NCBI RefSeq assembly: GCF_033958435.1
Contig: NC_134161.1
Span: forward strand, 11,532,001 to 11,596,000
DNA from: Carettochelys insculpta
Taxonomy: Eukaryota; Chordata; Testudines; Carettochelyidae
DNA: 64,000 nucleotides
Direction of reading: 5' to 3'
In this document: positions 34,805 through 44,799 of the stretch, piece by piece
How positions within the stretch are numbered: the stretch's first letter is position 1
Layout of the letters: each line of letters starts with the position of its first letter
Notes under the pieces: model-generated
The model's database searches: none
Seen by the model: only the letters and a program-made list of their open reading frames with translations
Told to the model about the DNA's origin: nothing
Translations under genes and position numbers: made by a program

Positions 34805-34965
34805 TGCCCTGTAGATTGCTTGGGCGGGTCCAGGAGAGATTCAGGTGTTGCTCAGCTCATTCGCAGAGTACCCACGGCTACCCATAGTGGACAGCATGCC
34901 TTTCTATTGGTGGTGCCCATCCACATAATTTACTCCACCCCAGATGGAAAACAATTACAGGGAAC
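34805..34965 (+). mobile_element. hAT-like MITE, 'CAGTGTTCCC' family, copy 5
   Basis: Contains 'ttcaggtgttgctcagctc', 'gagtacccacggctaccc', 'tctattggtggtgcccatc' and 'attacagggaacattc'. An internal deletion removes part of the 'gcatatgccttgg' block. Confidence 0.72.
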
Positions 34966-35794
34966 ATTCTCTGAAGCTACCCTGTCTTGATGGCTTGTGG
35001 TGTAATGGGGAGGGTGAGGCAGTGACTCACAGATGTTTTTGCAGGACCAGTCACACATTGGCATTCATGACGCTGACTGGGCAAATAGCAGAGAGGAGAA
35101 AGTCTGCATGAGACCATAATCCCTAATCCTGGGTTTTTGATGTTTCCTCTTTGCTCTTTTCCTTCTGCCCTTTGCAGCGGATATTCCAAAGGTAACAGGA
35201 CAAATGCCACCCTCTTTGTGGGGGTTTTATGGAACAGGAGGCTCTTTCAGCCAATCATCGAGGATGGGGAGGAGAGAGGAAACCCCTCCCTTGCAGGCAG
35301 CTGAGTAGTGTTTAATGACAGCCTCAAGTTCTGACCTTTGTTAACTGCAGTTTGGCTGGGAGAGTGACAGGGAGTACAATGAAATACCAAGTTTTTTGCT
35401 TGTACGGTTCCAGAGAGCTGCATGGCTCTGAGCAAGTTGTACAAGGACGTCTTCTGCTGATGTGTTAAACCGTTAACAGTAGCAGAAAGAACAGAAGCAA
35501 TCAGGAGTGAGGGAGAGAGGAACAGCTCCCTGGAGTCCTGCACCTCTGTTTGTTTGCACCAGACAACCCTAGGTTTGGTGGCCATGTAACAGCGGTGAGG
35601 ACAATACCCCAGCTGACCATGGTTACTGATATGAGGGCAGTCTTATAGGCCCATCAAGGTTAGAGCCACTTGCCTTAGGTATGCATGATAAGAGACAGCC
35701 CTGCCTTGAAAGCTAGTTAGGAAGCAAGGACTGACACTGGCAGAAATATCCTGTTTTCCCCACAGACATCAAGGAACATGCCCAAGAAGGCTGT
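34966..35794. other. No gene
   Basis: The 112-residue minus-strand frame at 35247-35585 has no known motif. No repeat recognised. Confidence 0.4.
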
Positions 35795-35866
35795 GACCAG
35801 GGACTGGATTTGAACACTGGCTCCTAAGACACAACCTGGTGTGCTAACCATTGGCCTGTCCCTTGC
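35795..35866 (-). mobile_element. tRNA-derived SINE (MIR-like) fragment
   Basis: Reads 'ctggatttgaacactggctc' and 'gtgctaaccattggcctgtc'. The reverse complement has tRNA-like A-box ('tggttagcac') and B-box ('gttcaaatcc') features. Confidence 0.65.
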
Positions 35867-37544
35867 CTCCATCATTAATGGCACCAAACCCTGTGGGACC
35901 CTGGCACAGTCCAAGTGGGGCTAGTTCAGCATCATCTGCCTTTCCCACAACATGTCCGATTAAAATGAAGGCAGAGTATCTGAGGGCAATAGCAACCTTG
36001 CTTCGCCTTTCCAGGGGAAAACACCAAGGAGCCACAGTAAAATACCTGGTAACTAGGCTGTCCACAGACACTGCATCCACTTACTCGGGGTAGATTCCCC
36101 TGTCCTGCCCTCCTGGGGGTTTTGTATTTCCCTTGCTCTCAGCTGAACTGCAATCTGCTCTGCTCCATGGAGTTCCCCTCCCATAGCCCCGTGTGCTGGG
36201 GAAACAGCTGCTCCAGGAAGCCAGTTAACACCCATCTAATTAGTTGGAATGTTCAACAGTGCACCGAAGGTGACATTTTAGAGGCTAGACAGCTGTCGTT
36301 GTCCAGACGATGCTGAGGAGGGGAAGACACCTGGAGAAAGGGAGAGCTCCTTAAAAGAACATATATTGCTTTTATTTTTCTTTGAAGGCAGTGGTGCCTT
36401 TTTCCAACACTTTTAATGGTTGCCAAGGAAACAGAGCGAGGTTGAGTGGAAAGGTTAGATGGAGCTTGGACAAGACTAATGCACTTCTTTCAAACAAGAA
36501 TTGACAGGTACTCGGGACACCAAAGGGTCTGATCACTGCCCATTTGCACAGCTGCTTTCCACGAGCCTCAAGTACCTGCTCATGTTGTTAACTGGGTTTT
36601 AATCTTTTGTAAATGATAATCCATCTCCACCCGAGGGCCGACAGTGGTGGCTTTAGGAAGCCTTTCTAGGATGAAGGTCTGACATTAAAGACATCTGACT
36701 CCAAAGGGAGTCCCGGTGGGAAGCATGGTGTACACAATTCGGTATCCCACGCTTGTCCTGACCGTGTTCCGGCGGAATGGAGAAAAGCCCGGGGCACATG
36801 GAATGCACAGTTCCTGGTTGTTTCTTTGTGGTTCGGACCATGTGTGCCCATGTGCGCTGTCCCTGGTTGAAGGCAATAAATTTGCAACTCGATCCGTCAA
36901 GTCGCTGGTTATCTGAAAGTTTCTGTGTGCCCTTGAGGCCTCCCGTCCTAGAGGTCCAAGGGACCAATTCAAGATCCTGGATCAAGAATGACCCTGCTTA
37001 CATCACTAAAGTCAATGGAGCCAGGATCTCACTCCGAGCTTTTTGCTCTAAGGGTTGGTCCAAACCTCCCTCAGCTAATGTCTTTTCACCCATAAAGATC
37101 ATAGATGAACCCCAGCTCCAGGGAATGTTTGCCCTGTGGTGTGTCTCAGCAGGCAAATGACTGAGTCTGGTCCAACTCAAGGGAGCCTTTTGCAAGCCTG
37201 ATTGTAGGGCAACCTTTTTTTTTTGTTTGTTTGTTTTTGGAGGAGCAGCTGCAAATGAGTAACAGACCAGCCTCCTGAGTGTGAAATGCACTTTGCTAAC
37301 GAACACATTAGGTGTCTGACCTAGTGCTTTCCTTTGCCCTCAGCAGAGCTCAAGTATGTTGGAGCACGAGCCCTTCTGAGCTGGAGGAATCACAATGCTA
37401 TATACTCAACTGAGTCGTGTGTGGGTGTGGGTGTTTTACCTCCCCTGGACACTCACATCTCCCATGCAGAGAGAGAGAAAGGAGGCTGAGATTTTCAAAG
37501 GGTGGAGGTGCCCTAATGTGACTGAAATTCCCCCAGAGTCATAC
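35867..37544. other. No gene; possible conserved blocks at 36330-36650 and 36690-36930
   Basis: 36330-36650 is repeat-free, with an X-box-like GTTGCCAAGGAAAC at 36419-36432 and 'gtaaatgataatccatctcc'. 36690-36930 has more CG dinucleotides than the surroundings ('gtgttccggcggaatgg', 'cgatccgtcaagtcgctgg') and overlapping open frames on both strands, which reflects few stop words rather than a gene. No coding motif is seen. Confidence 0.35.
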
Positions 37545-37870
37545 AATCATAGAACACTAGAACTGGAAGGGACCTTGAGAGGTCAGAGGGTCAAGCCCCC
37601 TGCCCTCGTGGCAGGACCAAGATCCCCTCAGACCATCCCTGATAGGTGTCCATCTAACCTGCTCTTAAATATCTCCAGTGATGAAGATTCCACCACTTCC
37701 TTAGGCAGTTTATTCCAGTGAATAACTACCATGACGTTAAGGAAGTTTTTTGGAATGTCCAACCTAAACTTCCCTTGCTGCATTTTAAGCCCATTGCTCC
37801 TCGTCCTCTGATCGGAGGCTAAGGAGAATACTTTTTTCTCCCTCTTCCTTGTAACACCCTTTTAGGTACA
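37545..37870 (-). mobile_element. CR1 LINE, 3' end
   Basis: Contains 'catagaacactagaactgg', 'aatatctccagtgatgaaga', 'tccaccacttccttaggc' and 'cccattgctcctcgtcct': the antisense form of the copies at 4.2 and 20.4 kb. Confidence 0.92.
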
Positions 37871-39321
37871 TGTTAGTTAGGTGACTAACATCCTAAAGTT
37901 CCTCTGAAAATCCCAGCAAGGCTTAAAACCTTGGTGAAACTCCATGGGCTTTGATGGGCTTCCACAAAGAATGTCCCTGACCCATCGCGGATAGTGGTGC
38001 CAGGTGCTGCAATAGGCACATGGTATGAATAAGCTTCTGACACAACAAGGAAGAACCTGGAGAAATGGGTGTTGTTTAGACCAGCTGTGAACCAGTGGGG
38101 CTGTTCCACAGATAGTCACCAGATCTGCGCTTGATGCCTGCCTCTGGCATTTCTAGTGGCACACCATTTGGCTGGTAGCCTCTGGTGAATCTCTGCCTGC
38201 CGACAGCTCGATTCCAGCCTGACGCAGCTGTTTTGGAGAATTGGTCTCGGGGGTGCAAATAACCCTTCTTGGCATTTTCACCTTCCACTGAATTTCAGAA
38301 CAAGGTTGATGGCATCACTGTGGCTTTTGTTGTTGTTGTTGTAGCTGCTGTCATCAGTTTTGTCTGTTTGCTTTGCGTTGCATGTGTTTCTTGTCTTACA
38401 TAGCTGATCCATCTGCAGAGTAACCACGGGGCCATAAACTAGACTGTTCTCGGTGCATGTCGCATCTGGTGTTTGCAAAACACAGAGAGCAATAAATACC
38501 TCTGGTGTCATAAAACTGAGACGGGGGCTCTGGAGCCCCGTAGGTGGGTTGAGTTATTTATTTATTTATTTATTATTTTTTCGGCAGGGAGAAACTAATA
38601 ACTAAGCGACCCACAGAGCCAAGGGACAGCGGGAAATCAGCTCCCTCCTGCACCTCTCCCTGTCTTGCACGCTGAGCTCTGCCATTGAGCAGAGTGAGCT
38701 GGGCGCGAAGACTTTGTGCATCAATCACCTTAGTGCTTTGACACAGTGACTTGACTCAGGCCTCAGCAGTGTCGTGCTGGGGCCTGCAGCAAGGTGTTGT
38801 CTATCTGTAGAGCAGAGATGTTCAGTCAGAGGGAAACCTGGTTTGCAAAGTGGCAGAGCCAGATGCCTTTTGCAGGAGCGTGGCAATCATCTCAGAATTT
38901 TTATTGAGTCAGGGGGAGAAAAAGTTTTGGCGAGGGGTGATTAAGAGAGAAAATTGTGCAGATATCTGCCTGCCCAATCCACCCAGCAGCCCATAGCCCT
39001 GTTCATCTCAAGCAGCAGAGAAAGCTGGCTTCAGAGCTAGTGCAGAAGGGAGGATACAGTTGAGAAGTCTTGTGGTATGTGCTGGAAGAGATAATCTGCC
39101 TGCAGGCGACATGCCTGGGGTGTGTCTGTGTGTCTATCTAGCCCTTGCTCATCATTACACTAACTGAGCACCTCAGGTGGTATTTGGAACTCGCGGTGGT
39201 GCATGCTTTTGCTCAGCCTGTTGTCAGTTTCCACTCGTCGGCGGGTGGGCTGCTGCTTTGGGGCTGTTCACTTGACAAAGCTTGGTTCAGGGGAGGAAAG
39301 GGAGTGGTGGGTAACAGTCTC
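37871..39321. other. No gene; short tandem tracts
   Basis: 38326-38343 is (GTT)n and 38553-38575 is (ATTT)n. 38490-38760 is repeat-free with several CG sites ('gagctgggcgcgaagac') and may be conserved. No gene recognised. Confidence 0.4.
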
Positions 39322-39621
39322 AGGCTCGGTCTGTATTTGGCAGGTAAGTTGATTGCACATATGCAATTCTCGCCACAACAACTGCGTAGATAGCATAGAC
39401 TTATCTGCAATCGACTTAACTGGCTGTCTACACAGAGGGAGGTCAAAGAGAGAAAGTCTCCCATCGACCTGCTGTACTCTGCATGATAATGAGGAGTAAA
39501 GGGATCAACTGCTGACCCCAGAGAGTTCAGCTTTGCACATCTCTACCAGGTGCACAAAATCGAACTCTGGAAGATCGACCCTGAACAGGTTTATCTTCCA
39601 CCTTGTGGTGTAAGCAAGCCC
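39322..39621. mobile_element. hAT-like MITE with TSD, 'gtctacac' family
   Basis: A 300-bp element with TIRs AGGCTCGGTCTGTATT and (reverse complement of the right end) GGGCTTGCTTACACCA. Flanks ACAGTCTC (39314-39321) and TCAGTCTC (39622-39629) match at 7 of 8 positions. The interior has 'cttatctgcaatcgactta' and 'tggaagatcgaccctgaac', typical of a frequent reptilian MITE. Related copies are at 49 kb and 54.85 kb. Confidence 0.78.
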
Positions 39622-40704
39622 TCAGTCTCCACCAGGATGGATCCCAAGGGCAGGGACATCTCCTGAGCTCCGGAACCGGTGAGCAGGGCTAGCATGACTT
39701 TCTGCCAGTCCCAGCAGGGGTGTGCAGACTCAACTCTTGCCTTTAGCTTTTTCAGTTACGAGGAGGAGGTCTGTGTCACTCTCTGTGCAGAGCCACAAAC
39801 AAAACTCCTTCCTTGTCACAGAGCTCCCTAGTCTGCAATGTCTCCATCACCCATGAGCGACAGGGGCCAGGCCGGGACGACATCATCGGCATGCAGGCTG
39901 AGCATGCGGGAGGAGTTAGCAGTGAGAGTAATCTGGCAGGGCAACTGTGCCATGTCCAGGCAGTCCTGGGCGGTGAATCCTTTCCTCTCACGCCACGTTT
40001 GCCTTTGATTTCAGTTGAGAAGTGATTTTTGTGCAGGTAACAAGATCCAGATTGTCAGCCTGAAGGAATGGGGTCCTGGTAACCCACAGAGCAGGTGCAC
40101 CACGACCAAGCTTCCTTAGGCATCAGCCTGCCCAGTACAGCACCCCAGCTCTCCAAGTTCTGAAGTGTCTCCCTCAGGCATTGTACCTGAGCCTGTCAGC
40201 ACTGGTCAAGTGGGACCCTAATAGCAGTGTCAGGGGCTTTAGTCTCCAGGGCCCATGCAGACCTCAGTGGCTCTGCTGAGAGTGCCGACAAGGGAGCTGA
40301 CCAGTGTCTTTTGGGGCCAGGATGGCAACGTTGGTATTTCGGCAACTTCCTAGGTGAATCACTGGGGAATTTGTGACACTGCTGAATCTGCCGGCCCCTC
40401 CTGTAATGCCAGTGCCTCTGCTCAGCTAGACGAGGTGAACATGCATGGGATGAGCACCCGGCTGCTGGCTTCAGGTGTCCTCCTTGCTTGGGCCATTCTG
40501 CAAGCCTGGTTCCTTTCTGTAGGGACTGCGGGCTGCATGGCTTTAACCTGACCGGCATCCCCTGGCTGGTCATAAGAAGCCAAAAGAGATGGATGCCATC
40601 CAGTCACTTGCGTTTGAGTTCCTATAGTCTTTCCTCTCTGAGGGCCCCCCGGCCATTAATGACCCAAGGCCACCAGCCAGTGCTTTTGTGTGGCAAGGGA
40701 GAGA
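39622..40704. other. No gene
   Basis: The 125-residue minus-strand frame at 40196-40573 has no recognisable domain. GC content is slightly raised, with no repeat. Confidence 0.4.
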
Positions 40705-40975
40705 AAAATACCTGGCTAGCAACTGAGGAAGCTGAAGTCCAGAGAGGTGAAGAGACTGGCTCAGGCTCACACAGTGTGCAGAGCGGACAAGCCGTGGAAT
40801 AACTCCAGGAGCCCCGACTCCTAGTCCCTCGCAGTAATCGCTCACCCTCCACTCCCTCATGGCTCTGAAAACTGAACTGGGAGTTCTGGCTGCTCGACTC
40901 CTTGCCTAATGACTAAACCCACAGAGATCTCAGAGTAGAACCCAGAGCCCTGGCTTTCTGCTCTCCCATTCTGCT
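40705..40975 (-). mobile_element. MIR SINE fragments, two in tandem
   Basis: First unit about 40715-40850: 'gaagtccagagaggtgaaga', 'gctcacacagtgtgcagag' and 'ccgactcctagtccctcgc'. Second unit about 40860-40970: 'gagtagaacccagagccctg'. Both read as reverse-complement MIR, suggesting either two insertions or one disrupted and duplicated copy. Confidence 0.72.
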
Positions 40976-41544
40976 CCTGGAATCGCTCTCAAATACCCTC
41001 ACAGATTAACTCCTGGCTGCCTTCTCCTTAACTGCAGTAACCCCTTCTTCCAAACCCACTGTCTCTCTACTCTTCGCTGCTTGGTCTGCAGCCCCTCATC
41101 CTCCTCCTGCCACATGTCTCTTTTCTCTTCTCTCATTTCCACTCCACGCACCCGAAACATGTTCCTGTGAGTGTTGAGGCACCAAACTCCCCAGCAAACT
41201 GACATTTACCTGCTGAAGGAGAGCTCAAGCGTAGGAAAGAAGAATGATTTATGAAGCATCAGTTGCCCAAGCAGGACATTCTCAGCATATTCCAAAATAA
41301 GTTAACATCAGCTATTCTGGCTGCAGCAAAAATCTGAGAAGGCGGATGGGGGTGGAAACCAGAGATCTATTGGATTGGGATGGCTCGAGCTGTAAGTTCA
41401 ACTTTTCCTCAGAGCAATTCTCTCCTCCCCCGTGGCCCTGTGATACAGATTGTGACCGTTGATGTTGAGTTCGTGGCTTTGTATTTCTGCAGGGAGAAGG
41501 CGCTTCTCCCCTGGCTCCCTGAACCAGCTTCCCTCTGACTTTTA
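40976..41544. other. No gene; CT-rich
   Basis: 41030-41150 is CT-rich. No coding or repeat signal. Confidence 0.4.
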
Positions 41545-41723
41545 ACATCCTGAGGTGAAATAAATTTTGTCGTGTGCACCGAGGCATGTGCAGGTGTATA
41601 CCACCAGTCAAAACACATGCTGACAGCAGTGGGTGGCTGTGGGTGCTCTGCGATAATCAGCTGGGCAGCACGTGAATCTCTTCAGGGCAGCTGCCCAAGT
41701 GCTCAACTGACAGGGGGACACTG
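41545..41723 (-). mobile_element. hAT-like MITE, 'CAGTGTTCCC' family, copy 6
   Basis: Contains 'aaattttgtcgtgtgcaccg', 'gaggcatgtgcaggtgta', 'cgataatcagctgggcagc' and the end 'cagggggacactg'. Its first (left-hand) terminal repeat is missing. Confidence 0.75.
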
Positions 41724-42059
41724 CTCCTAACTCCTCTCTGTGCCGGGGGACGCAAGAGCAACATCCAAGTGTTTGAAGAGAGTCAGCAGCAGGGCGGAGT
41801 GGATGATTTGCAGTGGATGAATTTAACCTATTTTGTTCTTTTCACTAAGTATCTGTGAAGAGACTTCGATCTTTACCAATTTGTTTGATGCCATCCTCGT
41901 CTGTCCATCTGCCTACCTGTCTGTCTCATCGATTTTATCTTTTCACAGAGCAGGAGCTTTTTATTTGTTTCTCTGGGGGCATAATCTATGTTCTTGTGCT
42001 GCCATAATCATACCTCTGCCTATCTGCTGTTCACAAACACTTCACTCCAGGAGGTCCAA
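41724..42059. other. No gene
   Basis: Single-copy sequence with a short (TCTG)-like tract near 41910. Nothing else seen. Confidence 0.4.
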
Positions 42060-42410
42060 CAGCGACTGTGGGCCCTGAGACAGGGTGGGAGGAGGGTCTG
42101 GCTCTGTGTCCTAGAGGAGGCGGGGCCAAGAGCAGAAGGGGCGGGGCATGGACAGAAGGGCCGGGGTCAAGGGCATCCAGCTCTCAGTTCTGCCTGGAAC
42201 ATAGTGCTATCCCCGCACTCCCTCACAGCCACATGCAGTGGCGCAGCAGGGCTGTTGTGGCACTTCCAGGAGGCCTGGAGCTCCAGACGCCGACTCCACC
42301 ACCACCACCAAAGTAGCAGTTGTGGCAGACAGAGCTCCAGGGCCCTTTGAAACACCCCCTTTGGCCCCCTACTGCCCATCTGCAGGTCTGCTTCACTCTG
42401 ACTATTCTTA
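42060..42410 (+). repeat. GC-rich interspersed repeat, copy 2
   Basis: Opposite-orientation relative of 25240-25425, extended on the right by 'gcagtggcgcagcagggctg' and a short (CCA)n tract near 42295-42312. The repeat class is unknown. The 120-residue plus-strand frame at 41988-42350 lies inside it and is not a gene. Confidence 0.5.
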
Positions 42411-42961
42411 AATAATGGCACCTGGGGTCACTTCAGTCACATGAGATCAAAAGACTTCTTGTGCGGGTGACTGAGATGTTTGTTCTATCGGAGAAGAGGT
42501 CAGGGGGTCTGTTCCCAGTGTGAATCCTCACACATGCACATGTGCATTGCCACAAGTATTAATGCAACTTTTGCTTTTTTTTTATTTCTGAGCAAAAAGG
42601 ATCAAAAAACAAGTGTGTGCAAAGAGTTATGGAAGGCAAATAGAAAGAGCTGTGAATGCCATCAAATCCCCTGGCTGGAATTCTCCAGAACAGGAATGTC
42701 CTTTTACACAATTCTGGCTATGTAGTGTACCAGATGCTTCAAGTCGTAGAATCTGTATCCCAAGCAAATGTATAATTTTCTGCCTGACTCTCCCATCTCT
42801 GTCAGGCGCCCAGAAGATGAAAAAGAGGGATCTGAAGGATGCCTAGCAAAGAACGATGGAATGATGCTAGAAAGGGGAATCGATGATGCTCGGAGGCCAT
42901 GGTAATGCGCGTCAGTATCAGGACCTTAGATAGGAAGGTTGATGGGCACGTTAGTTGAGTC
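42411..42961. other. No gene
   Basis: Nothing recognised. 42954-42961 (GTTGAGTC) is the left TSD of the following MITE. Confidence 0.4.
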
Positions 42962-43157
42962 CACGTTCCTTGTAAGCCTTATTTTTGTGTGGCCAACCAG
43001 GAGAGGTTCAGGTGCAGCCCAGCTGGTTGTCAGAGTTCCCACAGCTGCCACCAGCCAGCAAGATGGGTTTCTATTGGTGGCGAACATCTGCCCATGCCGT
43101 AGTGTGCATAACAAAATGTATTCCACCCATGGACGGAAGAAATTAGAGGAAACAGTG
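42962..43157 (+). mobile_element. hAT-like MITE, 'CAGTGTTCCC' family, copy 7, with decayed TSD
   Basis: Left end 'cacgttccttgtaagcc', internal 'cagctggttgtcagagttcc', right end 'attagaggaaacagtg'. Flanks GTTGAGTC and GCTGAGTG (43158-43165) match at 6 of 8 positions, consistent with an old 8-bp TSD. Confidence 0.8.
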
Positions 43158-44085
43158 GCTGAGTGCCAGGAGGTTCTGCATGAATTACGCTGAGGAATAA
43201 TCTCTGCAGGGAAGCACTGGGCCGCCCTTTACCTGGTACTTCTAAGGCAGGTTGAATAAACATGTTGAATGCCTGTGGTTCTCTGGCAGTCTGCTTCTCT
43301 GCTTGCACCACATCTCCAAGTACTTTGGATCCAGCTTGGCGACTCAGTGCCGTGATGCGTGTCCTGTCGGTATTCTTCTCTGGTGCTCCTCAGGAGGATG
43401 TGCTGGGAGGGAGCAGGGAGGGAGGGGGAGATGTGGATTGATGGGGCTGCCAGCAGACAGGAGGTGATGTGGGGAGGAGGGAGCTGTCTATCAGTGGGTG
43501 CTAATTACCACTAATTTTTTTTTTCCATGGGTGCTCCAACCCTGGAGCACCCATAGAGTTGGCAACTGTGGCTAAAGGCACCTCCAGAGGGACTTTCATT
43601 CTAAGAGCAACAAGAAGAGACACAACCTCAGATAGCAACTTTTGCCTTCCACGGGGATCTTGTCCTGCATTGCTCCTTACGGGCCCAATCCTCGTCCCAC
43701 TGCACATTGGTGTACTTTACACACACTCTCTTGAAGGAGAAGTGGGACCCTGATTCTTCTTTGTGTGGAAGGACCATTCCACAGACTTGCTCTACTCTAC
43801 CTCACAGGCCTTGTTTCCTCTCCTCTCACCTACCTTTTTCCTCTCATCTGTCCCTGTTTACAGTCTTGACTGCCCCTGCCGCAGGCCTAGGGGCCTTCTC
43901 TGCTGCAGCTCATGCCAAGAAGATCCTTGCGTACCCTTGCCTCAGTGTCCCTATGTCACAATCTCCATATGGCCTTTGTGGCTCAGAAGTCACCAGTGGG
44001 GTGTCCAGACAGACATTCTACTCTGTTCAATAATGATAACTGTTCAGCTGCAAGCTTGTGCTCTGCCCTGCATGTGGCACTTGCT
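43158..44085. other. No gene; CT-rich
   Basis: 43760-43960 is a pyrimidine-rich stretch with overlapping frames (up to 117 residues) lacking any motif. No repeat recognised. Confidence 0.4.
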
Positions 44086-44799
44086 CTGTGCACGTAGCCA
44101 GCGCAGCAGACACTGAGAGAGCCCCCAGAGACCACAAAATCAGATCTGGTTTGACGGCATCAGGCCAGGTTTACTGTCCACAAACTGCTGTAGTCGCACC
44201 TGGTGGACTCTATGAGGATACTAAGAATATGTGTCCAGGATAGTGGACTTGGCTCAGTCAGTGGGATGTCCCACTGTCCCCTCAGCTGGACGAGGACAGC
44301 CCCTCTAAGACACGTTTTTATGTACATGTACAAACAAATTACACATCACTCCTGATGTATCAGACTGCCACCCTCCAATGTAGCTAGATACCACCCACTA
44401 CCTCAAACATGGTGGTTTGATCCAAACATCAGGCTGTCATTTTAGATCCCATCCTAAAAGTGGGTCAGCATGTCTGTGTCATCTGTGGAGAGTGTGTGGT
44501 ACCAAGATGTCTCCTAATAGGTGTTGTGTTACGACCCTCCTGGAGTGCATTGGCAGCCTGTGCCTCATACCTCTCAGGTACGAGTGCTTCTCCCATGTCA
44601 GCCCTCTTCTAACAAGTCCTGTGAGCAGGGCCTGCCTCTTGCTCACAGCTTCTCTTTGCTTTAGATGAGCAACGTCTTGACCATTGTTGTCTAGGCCTTA
44701 GGCCTCGCACCAGCCTTGTAATACATGAGCTTATGTTTTAGGCCCTCGTCTTACTACAGCCTTCTGTCCCTGCTCATGCCATCTTCCTGCTCGGGACAC
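44086..44799 (-). mobile_element. Probable solo LTR of an endogenous retrovirus-like element
   Basis: On the minus strand the block starts with 'tgtcccgagcaggaag', has a TATA-like 'acataaaaacg' (44311-44321) and a polyadenylation-like 'acagtaaac' (near 44170), followed by a T/G-rich stretch ending near 'gctggctacgtgcac'. Order and spacing (U3, TATA, R, poly-A signal, U5) suit a retroviral LTR, and I recall similar turtle LTRs. No internal coding region flanks it, so it would be a solo LTR. Ends are approximate and no TSD was verified. Confidence 0.42.

Noticed and set aside
36653..37160. Several overlapping frames as a possible exon cluster
   Set aside because: Four or more mutually exclusive frames on both strands, none with a motif; better explained by stop-poor composition.
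41988..42350. GC-rich block as a CpG-island promoter
   Set aside because: The GC content comes from a dispersed repeat shared with 25.3 kb, and there is no adjacent first exon.
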